From Marisa cornuarietis (Eukaryota > Mollusca > Gastropoda > Architaenioglossa > Ampullariidae), in assembly GCA_004794655.1 (NCBI GenBank), contig SMMW01000597.1, forward strand, positions 620,001 to 684,000: a stretch of DNA of 64,000 bases. Direction: 5' to 3'. How positions within the stretch are numbered: the stretch's first letter is position 1; each line of letters starts with the position of its first letter. Under the pieces are notes generated by a model. The model searched no databases. It had not been told where the DNA came from and saw nothing but the letters and a program-made list of their open reading frames with translations. Below, piece after piece: positions 12,374 through 62,721 of this stretch. The position numbers and the translations under genes are program-made.

Positions 12374-12568
12374 GTATAACTGCGAGTACAGTTGAAACAA
12401 AACTATAAACGTCTGAGTGTAGCTATAGATATTTTGATGGATTAGTAAATATTTTATTGGTTTGACTTATCAAAACCAGCTCAGACCATATTGGGAGTTG
12501 TATAATTTTGCTTCTGCTTTATGTTATTTTCTTCAATGCTTTGTCCCTTACGTTTATTTTAATGCATG

Positions 12569-12692
12569 GTCAGGCGCTCGGTTTCGCTCCTGTACATTCG
12601 AATATAGGCCTAGTAAGCTGATATGTTCAAAAGATCCCTCTCCACTATGTAGTCAGACGCTCGGTTTCGCTGCTGTACTTTCGAATAGTAAG
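12569..12692. repeat. Imperfect direct repeat of about 40 bases
   Basis: GGCGCTCGGTTTCGCTCCTG (12573) recurs as GACGCTCGGTTTCGCTGCTG (12656), each followed by TACATTCGAATA or TACTTTCGAATA. The copies are about 82 bases apart; a weaker third trace with TTTCGCTAC lies near 12822. Confidence 0.65.
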
Positions 12693-13106
12693 CAGTTGGA
12701 AAAAAGAATAACGGACTTCTCGACAAGCAGGAAATGACCTTTCCAAGCAGTAATGAACTTTGGCTTAACGCACATGCGCAGACTACACCCAAGGTGTGCA
12801 AGGTACATCCAGACGCTTTAATTTCGCTACACAGTGTCACTTGTCAATAAACAAATTCATATTTTAAGTGTCGGGAAGTATAATTCGTATTGCACACGGG
12901 TTTACACAGAGCTCTAACTTGACGGTAATAATCCGAAGTTGTAATTTTAATGAAATTTGTGGCACTTAAATGTTTTCTATTTTATGGTCAGTACTCCAGT
13001 TGTTAAACATTGTAGAGTACCGATTCAGTATATATCACTGTTGCTGTTACTATCATCAGTCAAAACAATATATATATAAGTGTTTATTTTTCAACGAAGA
13101 ATGTCA

Positions 13107-13179
13107 GGGGATGTAGCTCAAATGGTAGAGCGCTCGCTTAGCATGCGAGAGGTACGGGGATCGATACCCCGCATCTCCA
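13107..13179 (+). tRNA. tRNA-Ala (anticodon AGC)
   Basis: A 73-base cloverleaf. The acceptor arms GGGGATG and CATCTCC pair (one G-T), with discriminator A at 13179. The D-arm is GCTC/GAGC, the anticodon stem CTCGC/GCGAG encloses the loop TTAGCAT with AGC, and the T-arm is CGGGG/CCCCG around ATCGATA. Internal A box (TAGCTCAAATGG) and B box (GGATCGATACC) are intact. A run of six T from 13191 would serve as the pol III terminator. It decodes GCU and, through inosine, GCC/GCA. No intron and no 3' CCA, as expected of a nuclear gene. Confidence 0.93.
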
Positions 13180-16100
13180 CATGGGGTAATATTTTTTACG
13201 TTGTAGTTTCTCTATAATTTAAATATGCTTTCGGTTTTTCTCAAATCATTCATAAAGCTTATCTTTTGCCACCTTAGTTTAGGGAAAATGTTAATAAACA
13301 TTTATTTTAAGAAAGATAGTTATCCCTCTTTCATTTTAGTATATCTTCAGAGAGAAGGTTTATAATCACAAGCTTTGAGTGATGTGCTGTCAATCGTTGG
13401 CATTCTTTACATTAATTAAATTTATTCACGGAATTCTTGTGAAGGGGTTATATAAAATGTATTCCTAAATAGCTACCATCAAATTTAGCATTCTAGTTAT
13501 GTCTCAGAGTTATACAGAACTCAAACAACTCATTGTAAAAAGACTCTCCAGTTATTTCAAAAAGATATTCTTGCCCCTTCAGTCCCTTTTCCTATGCCAC
13601 TGCTAAAGCAACATACACTAACCAAACGCACTCTGTGGATTTACCTTAGATGAAAAGAATATTCATGCCAGATTTAGATTGTATTGGGCATTGGGTAAAA
13701 TTTTCCATTGGTTTCAACTGCTGCTGCCACACACACAGATATCACCACATTCTGCTTGATATCTATATATAGGCACACACACCAAATGCACATCTAAAAA
13801 TTCTCAGATATGTAGGCTTATCTTTTTCTCTCCTCCTTCCCCACCCACCCTTATGTACACACATGCATAAAACATTTTGTAAAGTTGTGTTTCAAATTAC
13901 TTTTTAATCAGTTGGAATAATATGAAAAAATGTGTCCAAAATAATTTTGTAAAACTGATAAATTCAAATACAGTCTATGAAGATATAAATAAACACTAAC
14001 TTCTGGGTCAGCATCTGAAAACATAAAATTCACGTTGTGCCTAAGAATAGAGAAAAACATTTTTTAACGTGTTTTGAAATGAAGAAGTGTTCCCTCTGCA
14101 AATTTGCTTCAAACGCTGCCATTTTTACAATTTAAGGTTCACTCTGCTATGGTCTATGTTGTTTGCACTACCTTAAGCTTTAGGATGCAAAACATTAAAC
14201 ATAAGTTAGGTAAAAACACTATTTCTGAAGCTAAATTGTTCTGTAGCCTTTTGACACCAATAAAAAAAATGAGTCTGAAGACCCAATAAAAGTTGGTGAG
14301 ACAGAAGAGAATCAGATGTAATTTTTTGGCTTGCATATTATGCCAGATAACTGAGAACTGACAATCCAGATTTTGAAATGGACAATTTAAGTATCTTGCT
14401 CTTTATCAATGCATTATATAACAGTTAATTTACACTTTATGTAACAATACATTGTCTAAATTTAAGCAAAATATACTTTAATATACTGAAAACAGGAATA
14501 AGTTTTCAATGCCATCAATATTTAAAAAATATGGAACACATTGTATTGTTATTGCTGGCCATTTTCTGCTACAGTTTATACCAAATATGCAGATTTACAA
14601 TTTCAAGAGTTATTAGATCTCAAAATAATTAAAAAGGATCAAATGCGTGGAAAAACATTGAGATCTCCATGCACATTAGTCAAAAATAAATATAGAAATA
14701 GTATTTTAAGATATACTTACTGAAAAGTTCCTAACAATACAGTTCTGTCAAAAACAACTGTTCTGCAATATCGAAAACATTGAAGTTTTCTCATTTCTGT
14801 AAGGGCTGTTGCATAAGTGCATTTTAGCACCAAATGTCATATTCTGCTGACAGTGACTACTATGTACTTACGTATTACATACATAATGTCAACATTGAAG
14901 CAGTGCAAAAATAGCTTTCAAAGAGTAATATATGCATACAGTTGCTGGTAGAAGAGCAGGGAATGAGATTCAGCAACAGTCACCTATGATTATAAATGAA
15001 GCACTTGCTAAACATTTTGCACCAGAGAAAATAAGCTGCACGATTATATGAGCAACTTTTGTGTATGGTCCCATAAAATAAAAAATGTTCATTAAAATAT
15101 TATGTTTCACATTAAAAGCTGAAATGTTCTAACAACTGACAAATGTACAAGTGCTTATAACACAAAATGTTTGAATATCCATGCATTAACATTCACCTTA
15201 CACTGGAAAAATCAGGATAATGAATTTTATCATATCGAACATAGCATATTTCAACTCACATTTATCATGATAATTGTTTGTAAAAGGAAAAAGTTCAAGC
15301 AGGGTACAAAATACTTTGGCACATGACAAAAACAGAAACACACACATGAGCATGCATGTGTACACTCTCTCATACATGCAGCATTTTTGACTTATTCCTT
15401 GAAAATCCATCTTCATTTGGAAAGCATATTTCAAAACAGGAAATTGACTTTGTAGGACTAAGTCTTGTTATTTTAAAACTGTGGTAATTTTACTGCAGAC
15501 AAATTGGTGAGGAAATGAAAGGACATTGTAGCAAAATAAAAAAAAGAAAGAAAAAATGAAAAGTAAAATTTTCCCAGCTGGAATGAATATGTTTTATGGC
15601 TGGTAGAATAGTTGCTAAGGGACACAATCCATTTATTTCAAACATGGTAGATCTTACATAAACTAATTGCAGGTCTACTCCCCTTGCATGCATGGTTTCC
15701 ACTAGGTTAGGCAATGACTACTGAATTTTGCTTACCATTAACTACAAATTCAGCTCCAAAACATCTGGTAGCTTATCATGTATGGTTCATCCTTTGTTTC
15801 TCTTTCACACACACTTTTATGAACATGAATTCACACAATCCATGTAGAATTCATGTTACAATTGAAAACAAGTTATGAAAACAAGCCAATCATACAATGA
15901 TTGTAATGTTAATAAGACTGTTGCAAAGTGTGAATTAAAATTGTGTAAAAATGCACTTCATGACATTCCAACTTTAGTAACTTTCCTAGTTTTAATCTTC
16001 TTCCTAGCAAGAACATCCAACAAAGAATGAAAAATCACTTAACAGTTGCCTGTTTTTGCTGAAATAATCAGCTCCCCTGGATATCAGTTACATTTCTTTG

Positions 16101-16250
16101 CTGAAAAAAATGGATCAGAAAAGGAAATCAATGTTGATTTCTGTTTATAGGCAAAAGCTAAATGTGCAATTATGTTTTGTCTAGATTGTTTGTTTTTCCT
16201 TGAGGTGAATCACCACACTTCATGCCATTTTGACTGGTGGAAATGGAAAC
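13180..16250. other. AT-rich intergenic or 3' untranslated stretch
   Basis: Strongly AT-rich with many short frames and no recognisable protein. Part of it may be the 3' untranslated region of the small minus-strand gene ending at 16251, but no single polyadenylation site can be chosen. Confidence 0.5.
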
Positions 16251-16685
16251 CTAGCTAAAAAGTGATTCTTTCCACGGACCTTCATTACTGGATAAGCGAC
16301 TGAGGCTCATGTCCGGTGTAAGTCTCGGGTTTCCTTTAGAGAGGCCTCGTGTTTCTGGTTCTTTGTTTGCATACCTTAAATGAATTCTTAAAGTAGATGT
16401 TTTGTTTTCGTAACAGAACAATCTAAACAACTGTTTCCAAAAAATCAAAAGCAATGTTTTTTCTAATTGTTAGTGGTAAAACAAGTTAATAGCATCTGTT
16501 GTGACGATGTTTTTATACTATAAAATTGTCGAAAAACCTAAATGCATTGTCTATAAAACGAACAGAATACATTTTACAGAAAATACTGTTTATTTTGCAA
16601 TCAATCTTCTTTAACAAGGTTCTGATGACAGAAAAGCTTAATTACTCACTTCTAAAATTTCTTCTACGTTAGGAATATCCGCCAT
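16251..16685 (-). CDS. Probable two-exon small protein, unknown function
   Basis: Exon 1 is 16650-16685: the start lies in AAAATGGCGGAT and encodes MADIPNVEEILE before the donor GAA/GTGAGT. Exon 2 is 16251-16430, after a pyrimidine-rich tract and acceptor GGAAACAG, entered in the same phase and ending at TAG. The product would be 71 residues. Its C-terminal half (LTPDMSLSRLSSNEGPWK and the end KESLFS) is polar, Ser/Pro-rich and looks like real protein; the first part of exon 2 (LFRLFCYENK) is less convincing, so the true acceptor may lie further in, or an exon may be missing. No signal peptide, membrane segment or known domain is visible. The start overlaps a YY1-type ATGGCGG and a CCAAT box lies upstream. 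I do not recognise the family. Confidence 0.45.
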
Positions 16686-16741
16686 TTTGACAGAAAACGG
16701 AAGCGAAAGCCCTTGTTGTTAGGGTTTGTTACGATTGGTCA
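16679..16741 (-). promoter_or_regulatory. Candidate promoter of the small gene: YY1-type site and CCAAT box
   Basis: On the minus strand a CCAAT box (16734-16738, in GACCAATCG) lies about 50 bases upstream of the ATG, and the ATG sits in an AAAATGGCGG YY1-type motif. This compact arrangement fits a TATA-less housekeeping promoter. Confidence 0.4.
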
Positions 16742-18930
16742 CTCCTATGATAGAGCACAGAAGCAACGAATGAGAGACACTTATCCAGTGAACGAATGTC
16801 CGTGATTCTTTCCCTGTGACTACATGCATAGACATATACAGACAGGCCATTTTGACTCAACTATTCTGTTATTGGTTATCAAAGCTCTCAATGCATTATA
16901 AGTGCTACCTTTTGCTTCTGATATATTACCCTGGAATTTTTCCACTGTGGTCAGCTATTTTAACTCTCTTGGTTTGAAAGGCCACGATTGTGGCTTTGCT
17001 CGCTAGCACAGGCAAGTCGATTTTCATTACTTTTTATTGCAAAGTTTAACTTTTCTCTTTTCCAAAAATGTATAGGTTTCTTGGTCTAATGTTTATCTCA
17101 GAGCAGCAATAATAAAAAAACAAACTTCACCACTGTCGTCTTCGCAGTCTTCAGTTATAAGCCAGTCATTGTAATGTTCATTTTTATCTTGAACCAAGAG
17201 GATTAATGTTTAAGTGTTCTTAACTAATTCATGCCGCAACTTATTTACTTGAAAACAAAATGAATTTAATGCTTCAAGCATAACAAAAGTATATTTTTAG
17301 GTAACTATCATGGAAATATCAGTGAATATAGGCTGTTGAATTGATTAGCAGAAGTTATATACTTTACAGAGATTACGCAAAAGGTTATTCAACAGACCTA
17401 AGTAACAAAACAGACTGTAAAAATAGGTCAAATATACAATTATGGTGTCATGTACCATCGTAAGCAAGAAACCATTCAGCACCTCCTTTTATTTCTTTGA
17501 CTTTAAATTACTGTTTTGCATTCCCCTTATCACTAAATACTTAACATGTTGATCACAACCAAAACAAATGAATAAATACAATGAAATGAATGCTTAATCA
17601 TCATTAAATAAAAACAAAGATAAACCTTAATGAAACCCTTAATACAGTCTTCAGACTTGAAAAAAGTCAGCCATTGACTTATATCACAGATGAAATAGTT
17701 TACAGGTTGGAACAACCTTATGCAGACATTTAACTATGCCACAGTCACAGTAGTTCACTTCCTATCAAAAATCATCTGCACAGTGCAGCAAAATCTGCTG
17801 TCACAATTGTTAAGCATGATATATGAGACAGGAAAAATATAAAGCCATCACAAAAACTTATAAAATGTTCTATAGAATTAAACTCCTTATAGGACATGTA
17901 AACAACAGATTAAATAAATGCCACAAATGAAGACATTTAAGTGCTTTTTTAAAGACTTTTAAACAAAAATGACAGCTTAAAACACTAAAAATAAATGTTA
18001 AACTCAAATCTTGCACAATATGTGTTATCTGTTGTGGCACCAAAATTCCTAACATCTACTAGTATCTTTACCATGTACAACCACATACAAAACAGTACAG
18101 TTTACATGACATAACCAAAAATTTATTATGTGGACTAGGTCATTAGTTAAAAAAAAAACAGAAGCAATTTTGTAGCGCTTATGTAAAGAGTACATTGTGA
18201 GGTGCACACAAAGTTTCACAATGTCCATCCATAAAGTGATCTATGTAACTGGAAAAGCCACCCACACTACTTGCTTATGACATTTTTCAGACACACACTG
18301 GACCAGCCAAGGAAAACACGGCACAGCCTCAAATAAGCCCCTGCATTACATACTGTTATAACATTTATCTGTAACAGGGTACACAATGACTTTTTGGAAT
18401 AGGCATTTTAACTGTAAAGATTCTTGGCTTCCAAGACAAAAACACCACGCATAAACAAAGTTCAGTAGCTTATAATGCAAGATTAGGCCCATATTTTGAG
18501 TTGTTTTTTGTCAATTTGTGTCAATAGTAGCAGGTTTCTAAACAGCAAGCAAAGCAGAAAGCACTGTCAAAGTTTGCTGATGCAATACACTATAAAAATG
18601 CATTCGCAGGATAAACATTGTTCCCTTCACATCCAAAATCATTTGACTTACATCTGTAGGTTAAAGTATGTCATAAATGCTTAGTCTACAACTTTGGAAA
18701 ACTATATGTTTATGGGTATCATATTGCATTTACTGTGATCTATGGCATATGCCTGCATTGTTGCAAAATGCTCACCATAAAGAACAAAAAGTTCATTTCA
18801 CTGCAAACAAAGTGATTTTTCAATGTTATAATGTACAATGTATGTAAATATAAGTATCAGGTAATCATGCTATTTTTCCAAAACTCATGCTTTCATCTGT
18901 TCCTAAGTGGAAAGACATACTAAAAATAAT
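16742..18930. other. Intergenic AT-rich stretch
   Basis: Lies between the small gene's promoter and the myosin gene's 3' end. Short AT-rich frames only. It may include more distal 3' untranslated sequence of the myosin transcript. Confidence 0.5.
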
Positions 18931-18936
18931 TTTATT
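18931..18936 (-). terminator. First AATAAA downstream of the myosin stop codon
   Basis: TTTATT on the plus strand reads AATAAA on the minus strand, about 210 bases past the stop at 19145. It is the nearest canonical signal and would give a short 3' untranslated region; an ATTAAA lies slightly closer (about 19046-19051). More distal signals exist, so the site actually used is unknown. Confidence 0.35.
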
Positions 18937-19144
18937 TTCTAATACTTTAAAGGGTTCGTAGTTGCACCTCAATTCATCATAGTATTTATAGTTCACGACA
19001 TGGAATTGCTAAGTTTGTAAAAATACGTAAAAAATCTTAAGACATTTTAATTAGGCAGCAGTAACATACTATACACCTATTATTTTCCCAAACACTTATT
19101 AGTGCACAGATCTTGTACTGATGTGAGCTTCTACTGTGAGAACT

Positions 19145-58480
<39,336 letters not shown>

Positions 58481-58526
58481 GATGGATGTTCAGAAGCACA
58501 GACCCTGTCCAGAGTCAGTATTTGAC
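58481..58526 (-). other. 5' untranslated part of MYO3 exon 2 (first coding exon)
   Basis: Acceptor TTGTTCTTCAG precedes 58526; 46 untranslated bases lead to the ATG at 58480. A second in-frame ATG two codons on could also be used. Confidence 0.6.
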
Positions 58527-61050
58527 CTGAAGAACAATTAATAATGAAATCATCATAATCTCCAAATAGCAGCTTATTCCCAACCCATGCCCCTGTTCCT
58601 TTCTTTTTCACACACTATCCATCTCTCACATTATGTATTCAAATACACATTCATGAATGCAAACAACACACATACAAAAATGTGCTCACATGCTTACTCT
58701 CTCTCATTATGCTGATGTGCCTGCGCACACACACTCACACACAACGATTCAGGATAGAAAACAAGTCCATGAGTTCCCAGTGACTGTGGGAAGATACTTA
58801 AGTATTGATCACAATGCAAACCTCTAGAAATAGTTATGCAGAAATAAATGGAAAGTCTGCACACTTCAGGAAAGCACAATGCTTTCAAAATATAATCATT
58901 ACCTTAAATGTCAAATGTGATGAAAATATGCTGGTACGTAACCTAAACTAGATTTGTAGATGTCAGATATCATGTGCACTACCAACTATCATTAGTTCTC
59001 ATACACCCTGTCAAAGTTAAACAGAAAAACTGATCTTTGGGGGTAAAGAACCAGATGCTGACAGCTGTAAATATAGCTAAACATAAAGTTCCATTGCAAT
59101 CACTATGCATTAGAAGGAGATAATAATTCTATTTTGTTCCACAACTTAATCACTTTGAAAGATGATATCTTCACTTAAAACACTGAAAAATATTTCTTGA
59201 GATAGCAGTCTAAGTAATTCATTAACTTAAAATCATTTATAGGAGTATCATTTCTTTCCTGAACCTAGTTCTACACAAAAGCTGAAAAACTGAAGAACAA
59301 CTTATTTAATTTAATTATGGTAAATTTTTCAAATCACACATGCATGCATTCTCTCTCTTACACATATATGCCTATGCATCCATGTGCACGCAGACAAACA
59401 CACACACACACACACACACACTGCAGACAACTGAAGTATGAGTGACTGAGAGAGACTAGACAAGAGTACCAGATTAATTTATTAGTGTTATTTATGTACT
59501 TGTTAATCATAATAATAAACACTATCAAAAATGATGTATAATGCTCTACCATAACAATGGCATTGTGGTTTGATGACATAAAATATGAACATTAAAATTT
59601 ACACATCAAAAGACACATTTTTAAAACATAAAAAAAAAACTTGAACATTGTCCACCAACAGCTGTGACTGAATTTGTAGCTGAATTATCTAGACTTTTTT
59701 TTTTTAAACAAGTATGTCTTAAGTGTGAATAACTCTTTCAACTGCTGGTGGCATATTATGTGAGAGAGGGAATTCTACAAAGATGCTGCTGAATGGATGA
59801 ACACACGTCCACAAAATATTTTTGTCTTAATTTTTGCCATGGAAAGGAGGTTACTGTCTGCAGATGTACAGAGGTAGATACATATCACCAGTATATAAAT
59901 TAATAATACTTTTATTTTAAAAGGACCATCATAACTGTGGATTTTGACAGTTAATGCTGTATGCACGCATAGGCATCGATGTGGGTATTTTTGTATTGAT
60001 AATGATACATCTGTTGATATACATGACAGTTTTTTCATATAAGCATTTATAAAACATTTCAATCTATTTAATATTACACAAGCTCACAAAAAATCTGCTT
60101 AATACCTTCCTGTTATTATCACACATTGTGAGGCATCCAGATTAAGCTGAACACACTCCACCTATAGTGTTTTCAGCAGGTTTCACAATCAGACATTTAA
60201 ATGTCTTCGCATCACTACTTTTGGTTATGTTTTTTAGCCCCTTTTTATTGTTGTAAAAGCATGTTTTTCTAGTTGCATGAGTTCCTCTACTTTATCTTCA
60301 AATTTATTTTGTTAATATCTATATTTATAATTTTCAAGTCTCATGATAGTATGTATTTTAAACCTTAATTTTAAGCATTTTAATTCCTGTCACCACATCA
60401 ACAATAACAGAAGAGGTCTGTTACATAAAGCGAAATACCTTTTAATGCTAGCCTTTATTTGAAACGTATCCAATTACAACAATTAATTAATATGTTCTGC
60501 TCGGTGCAAGCCGGTCTAAACCTATAAAGGCAATAAATACGCCTGATTAAAAACTAATATTATGGTCACAGATGAGTCTTACAAGCCGGTCTAAACCTAA
60601 AGGCAATAAATACGCCTTATTAAAAACTAATATTATGGTCACAGATGAGTCTGTTGCTTATATTACTATCACTGTCAATGAAAGTAAGTTATGAAATGTT
60701 AAACTGCGCAGCGAAAACTGTTTCTCTTAAAATTTAAAACTTTTTGTATGGTGGATAAAAGTCAACTGATTATAGTGGTTGTGTGTGTGTTGTTTTGCTT
60801 CTGAGAGCAAGAAGTGAAATGTGGCCCACGAATGCCAAAGAGGAATCATCCGCAGCAACTTTAAGAAAAGTATTACAGCTCCGACGGAGATTTTTGGGAC
60901 TTTCCCGTCAATAACTTCAGAGCGAAAGAAGGCATCCACGCCCTTTTAACGGGTCATCGATCACCTTAAAATAGTGACTAGGTAAAGTACAGGAACTCTG
61001 AAATACCCTAAAACAAAACAACAAAAGAAACGTCAGTTAAAGCAACTTAC
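58527..61050. other. MYO3 first intron (non-coding)
   Basis: AT-rich intron in the 5' untranslated region. Holds a CA microsatellite (59397-59420) and the tandem duplication at 60507-60652. No coding exon seen. Confidence 0.5.
60507..60652. repeat. Tandem duplication of a 73-base unit
   Basis: CAAGCCGGTCTAAACCTA... at 60507-60579 is repeated at 60582-60652. The copies differ by a two-base gap and one substitution (GCCTGATT versus GCCTTATT), so the duplication is recent. Confidence 0.9.
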
Positions 61051-61180
61051 CTTCCACATTATTCATATGTTGTTTGACATGTATATAGCTTTATCAGGAT
61101 CATCGTTAAAATAAAAAAAAACTAGTTCTAACAGCAGCCGACAACACACGCCATGACACTTGAGACGCCGGATGCCGCGC
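61051..61180 (-). other. Candidate non-coding first exon of MYO3
   Basis: On the minus strand GGAAG/GTAAGTTG is a strong donor at 61051. The preceding ~100 bases contain only a four-codon upstream ORF. It fits a 5' untranslated exon spliced to 58526. The start site is not defined by sequence. Confidence 0.4.
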
Positions 61181-61189
61181 TGCGCATGC
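61181..61189. promoter_or_regulatory. NRF1-type palindrome TGCGCATGC
   Basis: TGCGCATGC in a short CpG-rich patch (61140-61200), about 130 bases upstream of the candidate first-exon donor. NRF1 sites are typical of CpG promoters. Confidence 0.4.
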
Positions 61190-61199
61190 TCAGTGGTGC

Positions 61200-62409
61200 A
61201 ATGTTTATCGACAAGAAGCACATGGCTAATCATCATATGAAATGCTGTTCGAGCTTTGAGAGATGTTTTTCTCTTCAGGTTCTGAGTATTTATTTACGCT
61301 ATGCTCATAATGTTTTAACAGGCAGTTTAAAAACCTTTAAATTTCATGATTATGTGCATATATTTTCCCAGGACTTGTGATGTGCATGGCACGATATTCG
61401 ATGAAACAAATATATAATTATGCGTTTGGAGGGACGTCACGCAAATTGCAGGTTTAGCGATTTTCGATTATCAGCTTCACGTTGCCATGACAGTGCGAGT
61501 GTTTGCAGGCTATTTATGAAGGAAATTGTGCAATATGTTACTAGGTAATGTACCTCACATTTTGATTTAGCATAAACTCACCAACGCAACCGCACGTGCG
61601 ACCTGGACCACAAAACAAACAATTAAACCAACAAAATTAAGCCCCCCCCCAAAAAAAAAAAGACACATTAAACAAGCACCTTCAGAATTGTTTTAAATGT
61701 TGTCGAAACGGCAGAAAATAAATGATTTGGCCAACCTATATACAGACTGGACGCTGAGTCAAAGCATGTACGTGCCCTTTTTCATGAGAAAGTTAACCGA
61801 CGATCGATATAAATATTAATAATAGCTAGGATCGATATAGCAAATTTCCCCCGCAAGTGGCAGTATGTGATCATGCCGTAGGGTATTACAATCAGTGAAA
61901 CATTGCCAGGATTTTAACATGAAAAACGCAGTAGGTGGGTAGGGTAAACTGATAACAGTATTTCTGAAAGAGGCTTTCTCTATTTGACACCAATTAGAAC
62001 AAATATGCAAACTACTGCCTTAACTGTTTCTATTATGGAAAGACAAACTATATAAAAATCAGTAATGAAATGATAAAGATAAAAGATTTTCAATGAATGA
62101 CTGGTAAAAAACGAGAAATTATTCCCTTTTCGGAGAAGCGGCGGAGCCATGATATTGGGTAAAGTAACCTAGAGAAAGATCCGTTGTGTATGGAGACGTG
62201 GCTTCGAGACTACGATCGAGATGTTCGGTGGTCCGTCATTTCGCTTTACAGCCTGAGTAAAATCGTCCCTGCTATGTCCATATCGACCCAAGTACAGACC
62301 ACTGAATTTAGAGCTGGGAATGTGTTGTTTTCTCATATGATCAGTGAACATCATTATTAAGTCTCAGAATGGCTAGTTGTTCCTTGATATTCTCTGAAAG
62401 ATGTCTGTA

Positions 62410-62483
<74 letters not shown>

Positions 62484-62679
62484 TTACACACGTGCATGCC
62501 TGTACAAAAACTGCTCAGAATGTACTACCAAAAGATGAAGGCAGTAGGTCAAATCCATGGGTTAAAGGTTAATATTCCTCCTACTTAAAGTCTCTTTTTC
62601 CTTCTGCAATCTATCACAGATAAAAGAATAAGAACAGAATGGATGAAGCTTGGAGTTTTTTCTCACAGTTTGTTTTATG
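61200..62679. other. Intergenic spacer between MYO3 and the MAM gene
   Basis: No gene seen. Contains a long CA microsatellite (62411-62482) and A/C homopolymers near 61640-61660. Confidence 0.55.
62411..62482. repeat. CA microsatellite
   Basis: About 36 perfect AC units. Confidence 0.95.
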
Positions 62680-62685
62680 TTTATT
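62680..62685 (-). terminator. AATAAA polyadenylation signal of the MAM gene
   Basis: Plus-strand TTTATT at 62680-62685 reads AATAAA on the minus strand, about 37 bases past the stop codon. Its position is close, so the 3' untranslated region may be very short, or a later signal may be used. Confidence 0.35.
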
Positions 62686-62721
62686 TTTGTCAACAGCAGG
62701 TCTTTCAGACCTAGAGTAGCC

